Source: Aurantiochytrium sp. KH105 (lineage: Eukaryota; Sar; Bigyra; Thraustochytrida; Thraustochytriidae). Taken from it: a stretch of 64,000 bases of DNA. Shown one piece after another: positions 19,595 through 29,239 of the stretch; position 1 is the stretch's first letter; each line of letters starts with the position of its first letter. The translations under genes and the position numbers were made by a program. The notes below the pieces were generated by a model. The model was not told where the DNA came from. It was given only the letters and a program-made list of their open reading frames with translations, and did not search any database. The stretch lies in assembly GCA_003116975.1 (NCBI GenBank), contig BGKB01000075.1, forward strand, positions 168,299 to 232,298, in the 5' to 3' direction.

Positions 19595-20764
19595 ATGAGC
19601 ACTCGCATGCTGACCAGAGCCGTCACCACCAACACAAGAAACGCGACGCCGCCATGGCGACGACTGCTCTCCGCGAGCAGCAGTGCAAGGAGCGTTGAAT
19701 TTGCGCGCATTGTGGATGCGAGCGCTGACGAGGCCAAGTCTGGGGGCATGTCGCTCCTGGAATTGTCCATGTCGCACGTGGGCCAGGCGCGCTCGCAAAA
19801 AGAACTCGTGGCCGAGCTCGAGCAAAATGGCGTGCTCAAGTCCAAAGTCTTGCGCAAAGCCATGGTCGCGCTTGACAGGGCACTCTTTGTGCCTGTCCAG
19901 CAAGACGCAGCCGTTTACGCAGAACCTTATGCAAACGCTCCTCAAAAATTGCACGCCGCCTCTGGGGCAACCTTGTCGACACCCCATCATCACTGCGTCG
20001 TGGGCGAGGCAATGGCAGCCTTTCTCGAGGACAAGCAGCACCACGCCGACGAGCAGTCGCAACCTGTTCGCTTCTTGGATATTGGCGCTGGCACCGGATA
20101 TCTGACGGTCCTCGTGGCCGAGATGATGCACGACCTCGGGCTCCTATCTGCAGCAGGCGCGGCTCGATCTCCACAGGCCGTAGGCACAGATGCAGTTCCT
20201 GCTCTCGTGGCGCATGCATGCGACAAGGCTGCTTCTCGTTGCACAAGTGAAACTGCCTCGCAGACCTTGCGGTTTGTCGACGCCTTTGACGAGGCTGGGC
20301 GCCCTGTGCTTGACTGTGTTGGGAGCGATGAGAAAGAACAAGTTGGCTTTGATCTCGTGCACGCAGGATTTGCGTTCCCGCTCGAGTCGCCGCTGGGCAC
20401 GGCACTCATTCACGACGCACTTCGGCCTGGCGGTCGTCTTGTGGCCTCGCTGGCGCTCCCCGGGGACGCGCAGGAGCTCGTGATGATTGACAAGAGTGCT
20501 TCCACAGGCGAGCTTACAAAGACGATTCTTGCGCGCAACATGCACTGCCAGGCCCAATTGGCTGAAACTTTTGACGAGGTTGCCGCGACCAAGTCGCGGG
20601 CTGATCTCCTCGACGAAGTTCGGCGCGACCTCGATGCGTGGAAAGCCACCTTTGAGAGCGAGCAGGGCCGCAAGCCTTCTCGGGACGACATGATGACCGA
20701 CGCCCATGCCGCAACTCTCTTTAAACGTTTCGCTGCATTGCGTCAGGGCGCCTGGGACAAATAA
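19595..20764 (+). CDS. PCMT1: Protein-L-isoaspartate O-methyltransferase, likely mitochondrial
   Basis: A 389-residue protein. The SAM-binding motif I, FLDIGAGTGYLTVL, begins near residue 160. Upstream lie the PIMT-type segments ELVAELEQNGVL, ALDRALFVP, and TLSTPHHH, equivalent to the TISAPHMH substrate motif of known enzymes. The enzyme methylates isoaspartyl residues in aged proteins and starts their repair. The first ~35 residues (Arg, Thr and Ser, no acids) look like a mitochondrial presequence. A C-terminal extension of roughly 100 residues makes it longer than the usual ~210-230-residue enzyme. The ATG at 19595 is the first in the frame; upstream in-frame sequence lacks ATG. An AATAAA-like signal lies near 20869. 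Confidence 0.85.
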   Translation: MSTRMLTRAVTTNTRNATPPWRRLLSASSSARSVEFARIVDASADEAKSGGMSLLELSMSHVGQARSQKELVAELEQNGVLKSKVLRKAMVALDRALFVPVQQDAAVYAEPYANAPQKLHAASGATLSTPHHHCVVGEAMAAFLEDKQHHADEQSQPVRFLDIGAGTGYLTVLVAEMMHDLGLLSAAGAARSPQAVGTDAVPALVAHACDKAASRCTSETASQTLRFVDAFDEAGRPVLDCVGSDEKEQVGFDLVHAGFAFPLESPLGTALIHDALRPGGRLVASLALPGDAQELVMIDKSASTGELTKTILARNMHCQAQLAETFDEVAATKSRADLLDEVRRDLDAWKATFESEQGRKPSRDDMMTDAHAATLFKRFAALRQGAWDK

Positions 20765-20920
20765 TTTTGTTTGGAATTTGACTTTGGAGTCGAGGTCAGG
20801 TTCTGGAGTACGACACTGCACAGTATGCCGTGCCATCGTTGGAATTTGAATGTTGAGTCATCTAGAAGAACAATAAAAAAAGCCTGAGTAATGATCGCAC
20901 AAGACTTGATCGACGTGCGC

Positions 20921-21112
<192 letters not shown>

Positions 21113-21782
21113 AGCACCCATCTCTTTCCGCGGACCAAAAGACATTCTCCCTCGCACGCGCCGTCTTGCTCGTATTATCGGCCAAACTGTGGCTGGTGTC
21201 ACTGTGAGGTTCAACTTCTTGCTCTCGATGTGGTCGACTCGGAGACCACCACATATTGGATCCACTTTCCCGCCCGCCTTTCTGCTCCGGCTCCGACGAT
21301 GCTCCTTCGCAGTCGCAGCCTCGTACTGCAGCCGCCGCAGCCAGCATGATTTTGCGGCCGGCCTCCACCTCCATAGCCTACTAGGAGACTCCACGACGCC
21401 ACAAAACCAAGATGGAGGTCCTTCCTGGTATCCACATCCGCGCCATCCCCGCCCGCCGCCGCCGCCGCCGCTTTTCCCTTCGCAGTTCTTCATCGAAGAC
21501 GAGGTGAAGTCCTGCTCAGGTAGGCTAGCCTCGGCTCCGTCCCCGTCCTCGTCCCCGTCCTCCTCGTCCTCCTCCTTGTCCTCCCCGTCCTCGCAGTCCA
21601 CGCGAGCGTCCCGCGCCGCGTTCCTGGACTCTCCCACGCTGCCCCCCAGAGCCGGTCCCCTCGCCTCCTTCCCGGCCCCGGCCGCCGCCCTAGCGGGGGC
21701 AGGCCGCCGCCTCCTGCAGGGGACCCAGAGCGCGCGTCCCCTGTCCTCGCCGCGTCCTGTGCGTCTGTCTGTCTGTCTGCTT

Positions 21783-21785
<3 letters not shown>

Positions 21786-21819
<34 letters not shown>
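21786..21819. repeat. AG dinucleotide repeat
   Basis: About seventeen AG units, preceded by a short GTCT run near 21762-21778. Confidence 0.95.
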
Positions 21820-21821
<2 letters not shown>

Positions 21822-22348
21822 ACGCGTCGCTCGCTTTTCAAGTTCTTTGTTGACAGAGCGGGAATCGATGGATTGAATCGAACGATCGATTTGAATCGAT
21901 CGATCGATTTGAATTCGAATTCGAATTCGAAACCAAGCTCGAGACCCGAAGCCGCCAGACCTCGATCGGAGCCAGGCTCGCGGCCGCGCGCTGGCTGCCG
22001 CGGCCCGAGACCCGCGCGCGCGGCGGCGGCAGACGCGGCGCGAGGACCGCGGCGCGAGGGAGGCGCTCGGCGGCTTCCTTTCATTTGTGTCGGCTGGCTG
22101 GCTCGGCGCGGAAGCCAGCCTGCCTGCTAGGCCGACTCGCTCGAGCACGCGAGCGGCGAGCTCGAGCTGGCGAGGGAGAACGTCAACGCGCGAGGCCGGG
22201 CTGCGCCGCGAGGGGCTGCGCAGCGGAGGCGCGGCGAAGCGCAGTGCAGCGCAGCGCAGTGCAGCGCGGCGCGGCGAAGCGCGGCGTAGCGTCGCGAGAA
22301 AGAAAGGCGCGGTTCTTCGGCCGTGAACGAGCTACCTGGGAGAGCACG

Positions 22349-24760
22349 ATGAAAACACGGGGGGCGCTCTTGACGGCGGCCGCGGCGGCCGTCGCGGCGG
22401 TGCTTCTCCAGGCAGACCCGGGCGTGGCGCAGTGGACGACCACGAGGACGCGGGCGCCGGCGCTCGGAAGCGTCGGGATTGGCAACACGCCCACGCCAGA
22501 ACCTACGACAGTGCCGCCCACGCCAGAGCCTACCACGGAGCCGCCTACAGAGCCACCTACGGCGTATCCGACGACGGTCCCACCGACGCCAAACCCGACG
22601 CCAAAACCCACGCCGGAGCCAACACAAAAGCCAACGCTTCAGCCTACATCGAAGCCAACCCCGGAGCCGACGCAAAAGCCCACGCTGCAGCCTACGTTGA
22701 AGCCTACGCCGCAACCAACACAAAAGCCTACTCTGCAGCCTACTCTGCAGCCCACCCTGCAGCCCACGTTGGCTCCTACGTTGGCTCCTACGTTAGCTCC
22801 CACTTTTGCACCTACGTCGAGACCTACGTCGAGACCTACGTCGAAACCTACGTCGAAACCTACGCCCGAGCCCACGCCAAGCCCGACCCGGGCGCCAACG
22901 ACAGGCACACCAACAAGCTTTCCGACACGGGAACCTACGGCGGTCAAACCGACGCCCAAGCCAACTTCGTACCCCACTTCGTATCCCACATCAAGGCCTT
23001 CATCCAGTCCAACGCTGTCGCCCACATTTGTCACTACAGCAGCGCCCGTCACGTCGCCGGCCCCAACTACAGCCGCCCCCTCTGCATCATTGACTCCCAC
23101 GTCAGCTCCAACACTGGCGCCAACATCTTTCCCGGGTGCAGTGACAGAGTCGGCGCAGTCAGGTCTCAATGCGACGGGTGGCTTTTGTGATGGTGAATTT
23201 CTCCCGTTCCCGGCATCGACCTGGTTTGCAGTAGCCACTGTTGCATTTGCCTGCATTGGTATCGCATTTGCTCTCGCGGGCGTTATCTTCATGGTAAGGT
23301 TCAGGAATCGGCCCATTATCCGCATGTCTCAGCGCAACTTTCTCATACTTGCCTTGGTTGCACTCGTTGTCCTCAATGTAGGTGTCATGCTTCTCGGCGC
23401 AGTACAAACATCGCCAAGTGGCGGCAAGTGCATGGCATCTTATGGGCTCCTCGAGCTTTCCATGTCATGTCTGCTTTCTTCGCTGGGCATCAAAGAGTGG
23501 CGAGTCTGGAAGGTCCACCACCATTCCTCGCGCGGCCAGTCGGTGGTCATCAAAGATTCCAAGCTCTACCTGTACATTGGTGGCGCCGTAGGCATCATGT
23601 TGGCTCTTCTCGCTACCTGGTTCGCCGTCGATACGCCGACCCCTGACCCGTGCGCCGACTTTAGCTGCTCGCGAAGCCCTCTGCTCTTTGCAACCTGGGG
23701 TTGGCTTATTTTGCTCGGACTTATTACGGTGGCCATGGCCGTACGTTCAAGAGACGTTCCGTCTGTCGGCAGTGAAAGCGCAAGCATCCTTTACACATCA
23801 GTCTTCACTGCCTTTGTCCTGGTCTTTCTTGGCATGCTCGTCATGACGGGCGCCGTCGATCCGGACATGCAGAACTTTTTCATTTCTTTTGGCTTCATGT
23901 GGATCTCGGCTTGTCTGGTGACGCTCATTGTCTTTCGCAAGTACACGTGGATCTCGCTCTCTGGATCGGAAGTTCGCGCCAAGTTTCTCAGAATTGGCGG
24001 GGGCTCCTCGAGCTTTCAGTCTCACGAGTACCCGCGCACCTCTGCCGAAACAACGCAACATCACAATACCAGAATCACGCGGACCACGTCGGCGGGTCTC
24101 GCGCCATCGCATTCACAGTCAACCGACCAGGTCAACAAGGCTTCCTCCTTGAAACCGCAAGAGCCTCACGAGTCACCCGTTACCACGGACGATGTCGACG
24201 CCGCAGCAGTAGAGCCTCGGGAGACACACAACTCATCGCCTGTTTCCTTTGGCAGATCAAATGTTTCTGCTGCGTCCCCCTTTACGCCTCTGCGCACAGC
24301 TGGTTCTAGCACGGCTGCAAGCTCGTCAAGTTACTTCTCGCCCAGCTCTGTATCGGGCCGTTCCGCTTTTGGTGCGAGCAGTCCCGCGTACGGCGCCAGC
24401 AGTCCCGGTTTTGGTTCGAACAATTCCGCTTATGGTGCAAGCCGCAGCCCTGGGTTTAGCTCTCACGCTGCTGTTGCACCACCTGTACCAGGTGGTAGCA
24501 TCCGAAGCACAGTTAGTGCATCCAGCAGCGACTCTGATGACGACCGAGCGACTACACAAAACGAGCCTGCGGTCGCACCCAAACAAGAAGTGGAGGACGC
24601 AAAGGATGCAGCCTTTCACGTCGGCGAGAAACTTGGTTGGGGCGAGTACGTCGATCGTCTCACGGGCGATCCATTCTGGATCCATACGGAGACGGGTGAA
24701 CTCACGCGCGAATGCCCTGAAGAGATCTCTCAGCTCGAGCACGAGGTGACGCTTTCGTAA
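22349..24760 (+). CDS. Class C (GABA-B-like) 7TM receptor with Pro-Thr stalk and WW-like tail
   Basis: An 803-residue membrane protein. A signal peptide (about 1-28) starts at the first in-frame ATG. Residues about 46-260 are a Pro-Thr array (PTxxPT units) in place of the ligand-binding Venus-flytrap domain. Seven hydrophobic helices follow between about residues 289 and 530. The third begins after GGKC and leads into KEWRVWKV; together with an extracellular-loop Cys pair (CADFSC) this resembles the 7TM core of class C receptors. The cytoplasmic tail is Ser-rich with SSPAYGASSPGFG-like repeats, and ends in a WW-like module (about 754-793, LGWGEYVDRLTGDPFWIHTETG). The first Trp is kept and the second is missing. 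Signalling through G proteins is inferred from the family only. The stalk probably places the receptor across a wall or glycan layer. Confidence 0.72.
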   Translation: MKTRGALLTAAAAAVAAVLLQADPGVAQWTTTRTRAPALGSVGIGNTPTPEPTTVPPTPEPTTEPPTEPPTAYPTTVPPTPNPTPKPTPEPTQKPTLQPTSKPTPEPTQKPTLQPTLKPTPQPTQKPTLQPTLQPTLQPTLAPTLAPTLAPTFAPTSRPTSRPTSKPTSKPTPEPTPSPTRAPTTGTPTSFPTREPTAVKPTPKPTSYPTSYPTSRPSSSPTLSPTFVTTAAPVTSPAPTTAAPSASLTPTSAPTLAPTSFPGAVTESAQSGLNATGGFCDGEFLPFPASTWFAVATVAFACIGIAFALAGVIFMVRFRNRPIIRMSQRNFLILALVALVVLNVGVMLLGAVQTSPSGGKCMASYGLLELSMSCLLSSLGIKEWRVWKVHHHSSRGQSVVIKDSKLYLYIGGAVGIMLALLATWFAVDTPTPDPCADFSCSRSPLLFATWGWLILLGLITVAMAVRSRDVPSVGSESASILYTSVFTAFVLVFLGMLVMTGAVDPDMQNFFISFGFMWISACLVTLIVFRKYTWISLSGSEVRAKFLRIGGGSSSFQSHEYPRTSAETTQHHNTRITRTTSAGLAPSHSQSTDQVNKASSLKPQEPHESPVTTDDVDAAAVEPRETHNSSPVSFGRSNVSAASPFTPLRTAGSSTAASSSSYFSPSSVSGRSAFGASSPAYGASSPGFGSNNSAYGASRSPGFSSHAAVAPPVPGGSIRSTVSASSSDSDDDRATTQNEPAVAPKQEVEDAKDAAFHVGEKLGWGEYVDRLTGDPFWIHTETGELTRECPEEISQLEHEVTLS
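22485..23135. repeat. Pro-Thr coding repeat array
   Basis: Codon-level repeats of CCTACGxxx. Several stretches are near-identical at DNA level, such as CCTACGTTGGCT repeated around 22768-22800 and CCTACGTCGA(G/A)A repeated around 22808-22862. This indicates recent tandem expansion of six-, nine- or twelve-base units. Confidence 0.85.
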
Positions 24761-25159
24761 GTGAATCGTGTGTCTCTTACCGGCCGTTGCATGTCGGGAG
24801 AGCAAGGCATCTTTTTTAGCCTGTTCTCTCCGACCATGACGAGTCGTTCTGTCTTCAAGTAATCTATGTGCTAGTACGCCTCCAGACCTCAAAGAGTGCG
24901 CGTGTCTGCTGTCGTGTCTTTGTAGCGAGCATATTATGTGCAGCGGACCTTTGGCGGCTCCGTTTGCAACTCTGCATGCAACAAAAACCCCGACAACTCT
25001 CTCCCTGTCTCTCTCATTCTTTCTAGACTTTTTTCATTTTCCCTGGCTAAATCAAAAAAGTACTAAAGTGTGCCATTCCACTTTGATTCTGCTCCTTGAC
25101 GTGGCGAGTCGTACGAGGCAATGGCTTCTTCACAATCGCTCGCATTCTTGTAATTACCT
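24761..25159. other. Convergent 3' region
   Basis: About 400 bp between the receptor (plus) and cullin (minus) stop codons. T-rich stretches near 25010-25040 could hold processing signals. No gene seen. Confidence 0.6.
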
Positions 25160-27751
25160 TTACGCTACATATACGAGCTTGGAGTCATCCGCTTCGTCCT
25201 TTTCGATGTAGTCGCGCTCCAGCAAGTCGTCGACGCGTTTACGAATCGTATTTGGCTGCGGCATGAAAACAGGGGAAAGCATTTCCACAACCTTGACGGC
25301 TAGCTCAACATAGGAAAGTGTCTTATGAGTCTTGAGAATGCGCACGATTGCTGCCTCCACAGCGTAGCGCCGCTCCTCCGAGATCTTTAATAGGTTGGTC
25401 GAGCGCTCTTGCTTCGCTTGCTCTGCCTTTTCCATGGGCAGCTGTGGAATTCGAATGCGTCTCGCTCTGGTGGTAAACTCGTCGTTTATTCCATACAATG
25501 CCTCGTTTTCTCCCGAAGCCGTGGATGCCCCGACGCTGCGCAGAATTGCATGTTTTCCATTTGTCAAGGAGTGCAGCTGCTTGCGCGTAATCTCGACAGA
25601 CAGACCAAGGCGGGACGCCATTTGCGTCACCGAAAGAGGCGTGTCTGACTCGTTATAGAGAAGTAAAATTGCACCCTGGAAGGTGGTCACCACCAGCTGT
25701 ACTGGACTTTCGCATGCTGTAAAGCGACCCGAGAGTGTCATTGTACCAAGTGCGTGAATCCAAGTCAGCGTACGATGCGCGGTACGCGACCCGTAAAAGG
25801 ACTCAAAGGCTAACAAAGCGGGTGAGAGCTGGTGTGGCAGCTGCGTCATGGCTTCGTGCCGATACGTGGGCCAGAATCCCGAGGTGAGCACTTTGACGTT
25901 GAAGTCAAAATCCACCTCCTTCTCTTTTTCGCGCATATAACGCTCAAAGTCACGTTGCAGGCCATCGGCTAGCATAAGATCCTTGAGCATGCCCGTGAAC
26001 TTTGATACAAAGGGAACGCCGCATAGCTTCTGAAGCTTGGCAATAACGACGCGCTCCGCGTCGTGGCTAGTTGTCCTGTTGAGAATGAGGCGTTTAGCTA
26101 GATGCTTGCGGTAAAAAAGAGCAAAGACGTCCTTTTCATTGACGTAGCCAAAGAGCTCAACAGTCACGGCAAGCTCGCGTTCCAGCAAAGTTTCGGTACG
26201 CGGTGTGAGAAACCCCTCTGCAGGGGGGATGGGCGAGATGGGTGCCATTTGCATTGGCGATTTGCGCATCTTTCGGTCGAGATAATCTGAAAGTAGCTCC
26301 GAGATGGTAATTTGTTCGTGGCGACGCCATTGGCGTTTACGACGACGTCGCTCGCGCTCACGGCGTCTACTGGCCTTTGCATTTCTGGAGCCATCCATTT
26401 TCGATTCTGCATTTGCCTCGCCACCACAGTTCTCCCCTTCAGCCCTGCCCTTCTCCTCCTCTTCCTCGTCCTTGTCGTCGTCGTCACCGCCGCCGCAGTC
26501 GTTGTCGCTCCCGGCTTCTTCCTCGTCAGTGCCATCCTCAAGCTTTTCCTCTTCCATGGGCAACGGCAAATTGATAAAAAACTCAAAGGCTTCCTTGAGC
26601 GCACGGTGAAAGGTGTTGTGTTCTGCAAAGCGAGTTTTCACAAGAGCGCGATACTTGACATTTAAATTGACAAGCCGAAAGATGAGCGTTTGGTCCAATA
26701 GATTCTCCCATTGATTGCGATATTGGGGTGTGGCAAGCATGTCAGCACCGATCTCTTGCAAGAACTTGCGAAAGGTAAACGCCATCGGGGTGAGTCCGCC
26801 GGGGACCTTTTTAAGAAGCTGGAACATGAGCTGAAGATCATCATCTCTGCCATTTCGCAGCATCCATGAGCACCCGGAGCCGGGCTTGTTGACAAGATTT
26901 TCCAAGTGTACGCTAATGAGCTCGTGTTCACAAGCATGTAAAAGCTTGTCTCGCGTCTCGACGTGAAGATACGACTCGATTCGATGATCCTCCTCCTCGA
27001 GCTGAGCCCTTACCTTGTGGAGGTACTCTGGACAATTCGTCGACGCCATCCAGCGCTGAGAAATCTCTTTCATGTAAATCACCGTTTCCTGGACAAGCGG
27101 TGCTTCGATCTCACGTTCATAGTCATCGATAGACCCTTGGCCCAAAGCGATGCAAATATCCCGCACTCGCCGAAGGCGCTCGACGCGAGCTGCGCCGATT
27201 CCGGCTGGCGCTTTGCGATCTGCATCGACTTCGTTGAGAAACTCGCGCGTGATTCTGGATTTAATGCTTTCAAAGACAAAATCATGAAATGCTTTGACGG
27301 CCGCTCCTTCTAGCGTCAGCAGCGCGAGACGCTTGACATAGAATCGGTCCAGGTACCCCAGAAAGGCGCGAAAGGAACGAATCAGGACCTCATGCTTGTC
27401 CCATTCATCGATAAAGGCGTTCAAAAGAGCGTCATCGCGGGCCCTGGCGAGCCGCTGCGCCGTGCGCTCCTCGCAGATTGCGCGCAGCTCATCGAGTATT
27501 GCGTAATACAGTTTGCCGGACCAGTTGTGCGGCGTTGCTTGCGTGCACATTTTATACGCAAGCGCGTACAGCTTACTGACCTCGTTAGCCTGTAGCGCGC
27601 GACCCGGCTGCCCATTTTGACCGCGGCGAATGTCCAAGTCATAGTCAAGCCGCCGCAGGCAGACATCCACGCCCTCGCGTTTCAACGTCTCCCAGCCTTT
27701 ACTGAAGCCAACATGTTGCGGCGCATCTTCTTCGCGAAGTTCGCTCTCCAT
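25160..27751 (-). CDS. Cullin (CUL3/CUL4-like), ubiquitin-ligase scaffold
   Basis: An 863-residue cullin. Residues about 20-400 are the N-terminal cullin repeats that bind an adaptor. The cullin homology region includes KDVFALFYRKHLAKRLI and SKFTGMLKDL, which bind the RING subunit. The C-terminal winged-helix domain contains the neddylation site in IVRILKTHKTL (near residue 808), then NTIRKRVDDLLERDYIE and the family ending YVA. Between repeats and homology region, about residues 400-475 are an insertion: a Glu/Asp-rich run followed by an Arg-rich run, placed exactly between the usual FxxFIN and the ELLSDYLD helix. The homology-region wording is closer to CUL3/CUL4 than CUL1, but I would not fix the subfamily by eye. 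It acts in the nucleus and cytosol in substrate ubiquitylation. Confidence 0.88.
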   Translation of the reverse strand: MESELREEDAPQHVGFSKGWETLKREGVDVCLRRLDYDLDIRRGQNGQPGRALQANEVSKLYALAYKMCTQATPHNWSGKLYYAILDELRAICEERTAQRLARARDDALLNAFIDEWDKHEVLIRSFRAFLGYLDRFYVKRLALLTLEGAAVKAFHDFVFESIKSRITREFLNEVDADRKAPAGIGAARVERLRRVRDICIALGQGSIDDYEREIEAPLVQETVIYMKEISQRWMASTNCPEYLHKVRAQLEEEDHRIESYLHVETRDKLLHACEHELISVHLENLVNKPGSGCSWMLRNGRDDDLQLMFQLLKKVPGGLTPMAFTFRKFLQEIGADMLATPQYRNQWENLLDQTLIFRLVNLNVKYRALVKTRFAEHNTFHRALKEAFEFFINLPLPMEEEKLEDGTDEEEAGSDNDCGGGDDDDKDEEEEEKGRAEGENCGGEANAESKMDGSRNAKASRRRERERRRRKRQWRRHEQITISELLSDYLDRKMRKSPMQMAPISPIPPAEGFLTPRTETLLERELAVTVELFGYVNEKDVFALFYRKHLAKRLILNRTTSHDAERVVIAKLQKLCGVPFVSKFTGMLKDLMLADGLQRDFERYMREKEKEVDFDFNVKVLTSGFWPTYRHEAMTQLPHQLSPALLAFESFYGSRTAHRTLTWIHALGTMTLSGRFTACESPVQLVVTTFQGAILLLYNESDTPLSVTQMASRLGLSVEITRKQLHSLTNGKHAILRSVGASTASGENEALYGINDEFTTRARRIRIPQLPMEKAEQAKQERSTNLLKISEERRYAVEAAIVRILKTHKTLSYVELAVKVVEMLSPVFMPQPNTIRKRVDDLLERDYIEKDEADDSKLVYVA

Positions 27752-28559
27752 TGCGACGCCGCCGCGAATCAGCCCCGCCTCTTTCTTCGTGCCGACTTGC
27801 TAATTTGCGTCGCGTCGCGCCCTGGACGGCTTGCACGCTAAAGGTTTATCAAAAGGCAAGGCAGACCGCGCTCGCCCAGGTTTACGTTACGGGGGGTAGG
27901 AAGCAAGTCTTGTATGTGCCATAATCGGCTTACTACTAGGAGCAGGGATCGCATTTTTAATTCTTACAATCGATCGTCCTCGGGTGCTGCCAGTGATGAC
28001 CTTGGAAGCTGGCTGAGCGTATCCTTTTCTGAGGAGCACTTGATGTGTCACGCATTGCACATGATAAAGGCCGATCAAGGCAGTCAGTCTTTTGTGCACG
28101 CGCATTTCCCCCCATCTTTTTCGGTGGGCGAGGGGGGGGGGGGGGGGCGGCGGCAACTTAANGGGGGGGGGGGCGGCGGCAACTTAAGCTTCGTTTACTG
28201 GAGTCAAGTGCTCTTTGCATTCAGATAATTTTTGGGTCCTTCGATACAGCTTTGCTTAGCGTCCGCTCGGAAGGCCGTGACCATCATGGCGCTCCCTCTA
28301 AAAATAACGTTTCATTTGTGCACAGAAGTCACGATTACTTAGATAGAATCATACTGGCGCATGATGCTTTGCCGAGAGAAAGTAATCGTTGGTCTAAATC
28401 TTTGTCGCTCGTCCCCCTCGGTCGTGCTTTTCCGTGCGCGCACGTCATCAAGCTCTCATTTCATCGAGACTCATCTCCCTGATCTCATCCAAAGAAAGAA
28501 GTAAGCAGAACGAGAATCAATTGGGATTTTTTTTTTACGCTCGGCCTGTAGTCGCGAGC
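27752..28559. other. Divergent intergenic region containing an N
   Basis: About 800 bp between the cullin start (minus) and the thioredoxin-like start (plus), so both promoters should be here. The middle carries the assembly ambiguity described separately. No gene seen. Confidence 0.6.
28132..28187. repeat. Duplicated G-run plus 14-mer around an ambiguous base
   Basis: A 16-base G run plus a 14-base unit (CGGCGGCAACTTAA, 28148-28161) is followed by N at 28162. Then comes an 11-base G run and the identical 14-base unit (28174-28187). This looks like an assembly join over a homopolymer rather than a natural repeat. Confidence 0.75.
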
Positions 28560-29108
28560 ATGATCCGCGAGACGCTGTCTGCTGTGCATCTGCAGAGCAA
28601 GCTCCAGGTGCTCCAGGGTAGCCCGCTGCCGGTCGTGCTGCTTTTTACTGCCACGCGGTGAGTGTTGTGACGCAAGGACGGGGCGACATGGACTTTTGCC
28701 CGGAGCCCGAGCGAAGATGACGAAGAACTTTGGCAGACTAACGAATCACTCGCTTGCCCGCGTGCGCACGCGGCGTGGACATGGACTCACATGTACAGCA
28801 AGGAAGACGGCACGAGATGGTGCCCTGACTGCGAAGAATCTGATCCGATCCTGCAAGAAGCGACGGAACACGCGCCTGCAGCAGTCCAATTCATCGAAGT
28901 CGAGCTCACTCGGGACGAATGGAAGGTTGATCCTGGCGCGGAGCACTTTCTGCGCAAGGAGCCGTACAATGTGACCGGGATCCCAACAATGATGCTCTGG
29001 AACCCGACGGAAAAGAAGTGCGAGAAGCGTTTCAACGAAGCCGATCTTGTCCAGCTCGAAAATGTATCAGAATTCTTTCGCCGCTTTGCGATTGATCGCG
29101 ACGCTTGA
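28560..29108 (+). CDS. TXNDC17: TXNDC17/TRP14-like thioredoxin-fold protein (two exons)
   Basis: Exon 1 is 28560-28657 and exon 2 is 28799-29108, giving 135 residues. Exon 1 ends within PVVLLFTATR; exon 2 resumes with KEDGTRWCPDCEESDP. The WCPDC active-site motif and the inserted loop before it are diagnostic of the TRP14 family of small cytosolic disulfide reductases, which act with thioredoxin reductase on cystine and peroxidase substrates. GIPTMMLWN supplies the cis-Pro loop. Family length is about 123 residues. Without splicing, exon 1 hits TGA immediately and exon 2 has no start of its own before the active site, so the intron is well supported by frame and by protein continuity. Confidence 0.85.
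28658..28798 (+). other. Intron of TXNDC17-like gene
   Basis: A 141-bp GT-AG intron with donor GTGAGT and acceptor TACAG. It splits an Arg codon after its second base (CG/C), restoring the thioredoxin frame. Confidence 0.8.
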
Positions 29109-29239
29109 AGTGAAAAGCACTTCACACGCGCATGCAGGACTTTCTATTTGTAGTTCTCGCAGGACATCTTGCAGTGACGAGCCGTTCAAATGATACGAAA
29201 TAAAAAGGGAGTTCCTCTTTAGCAGATTTAACTTTTATT

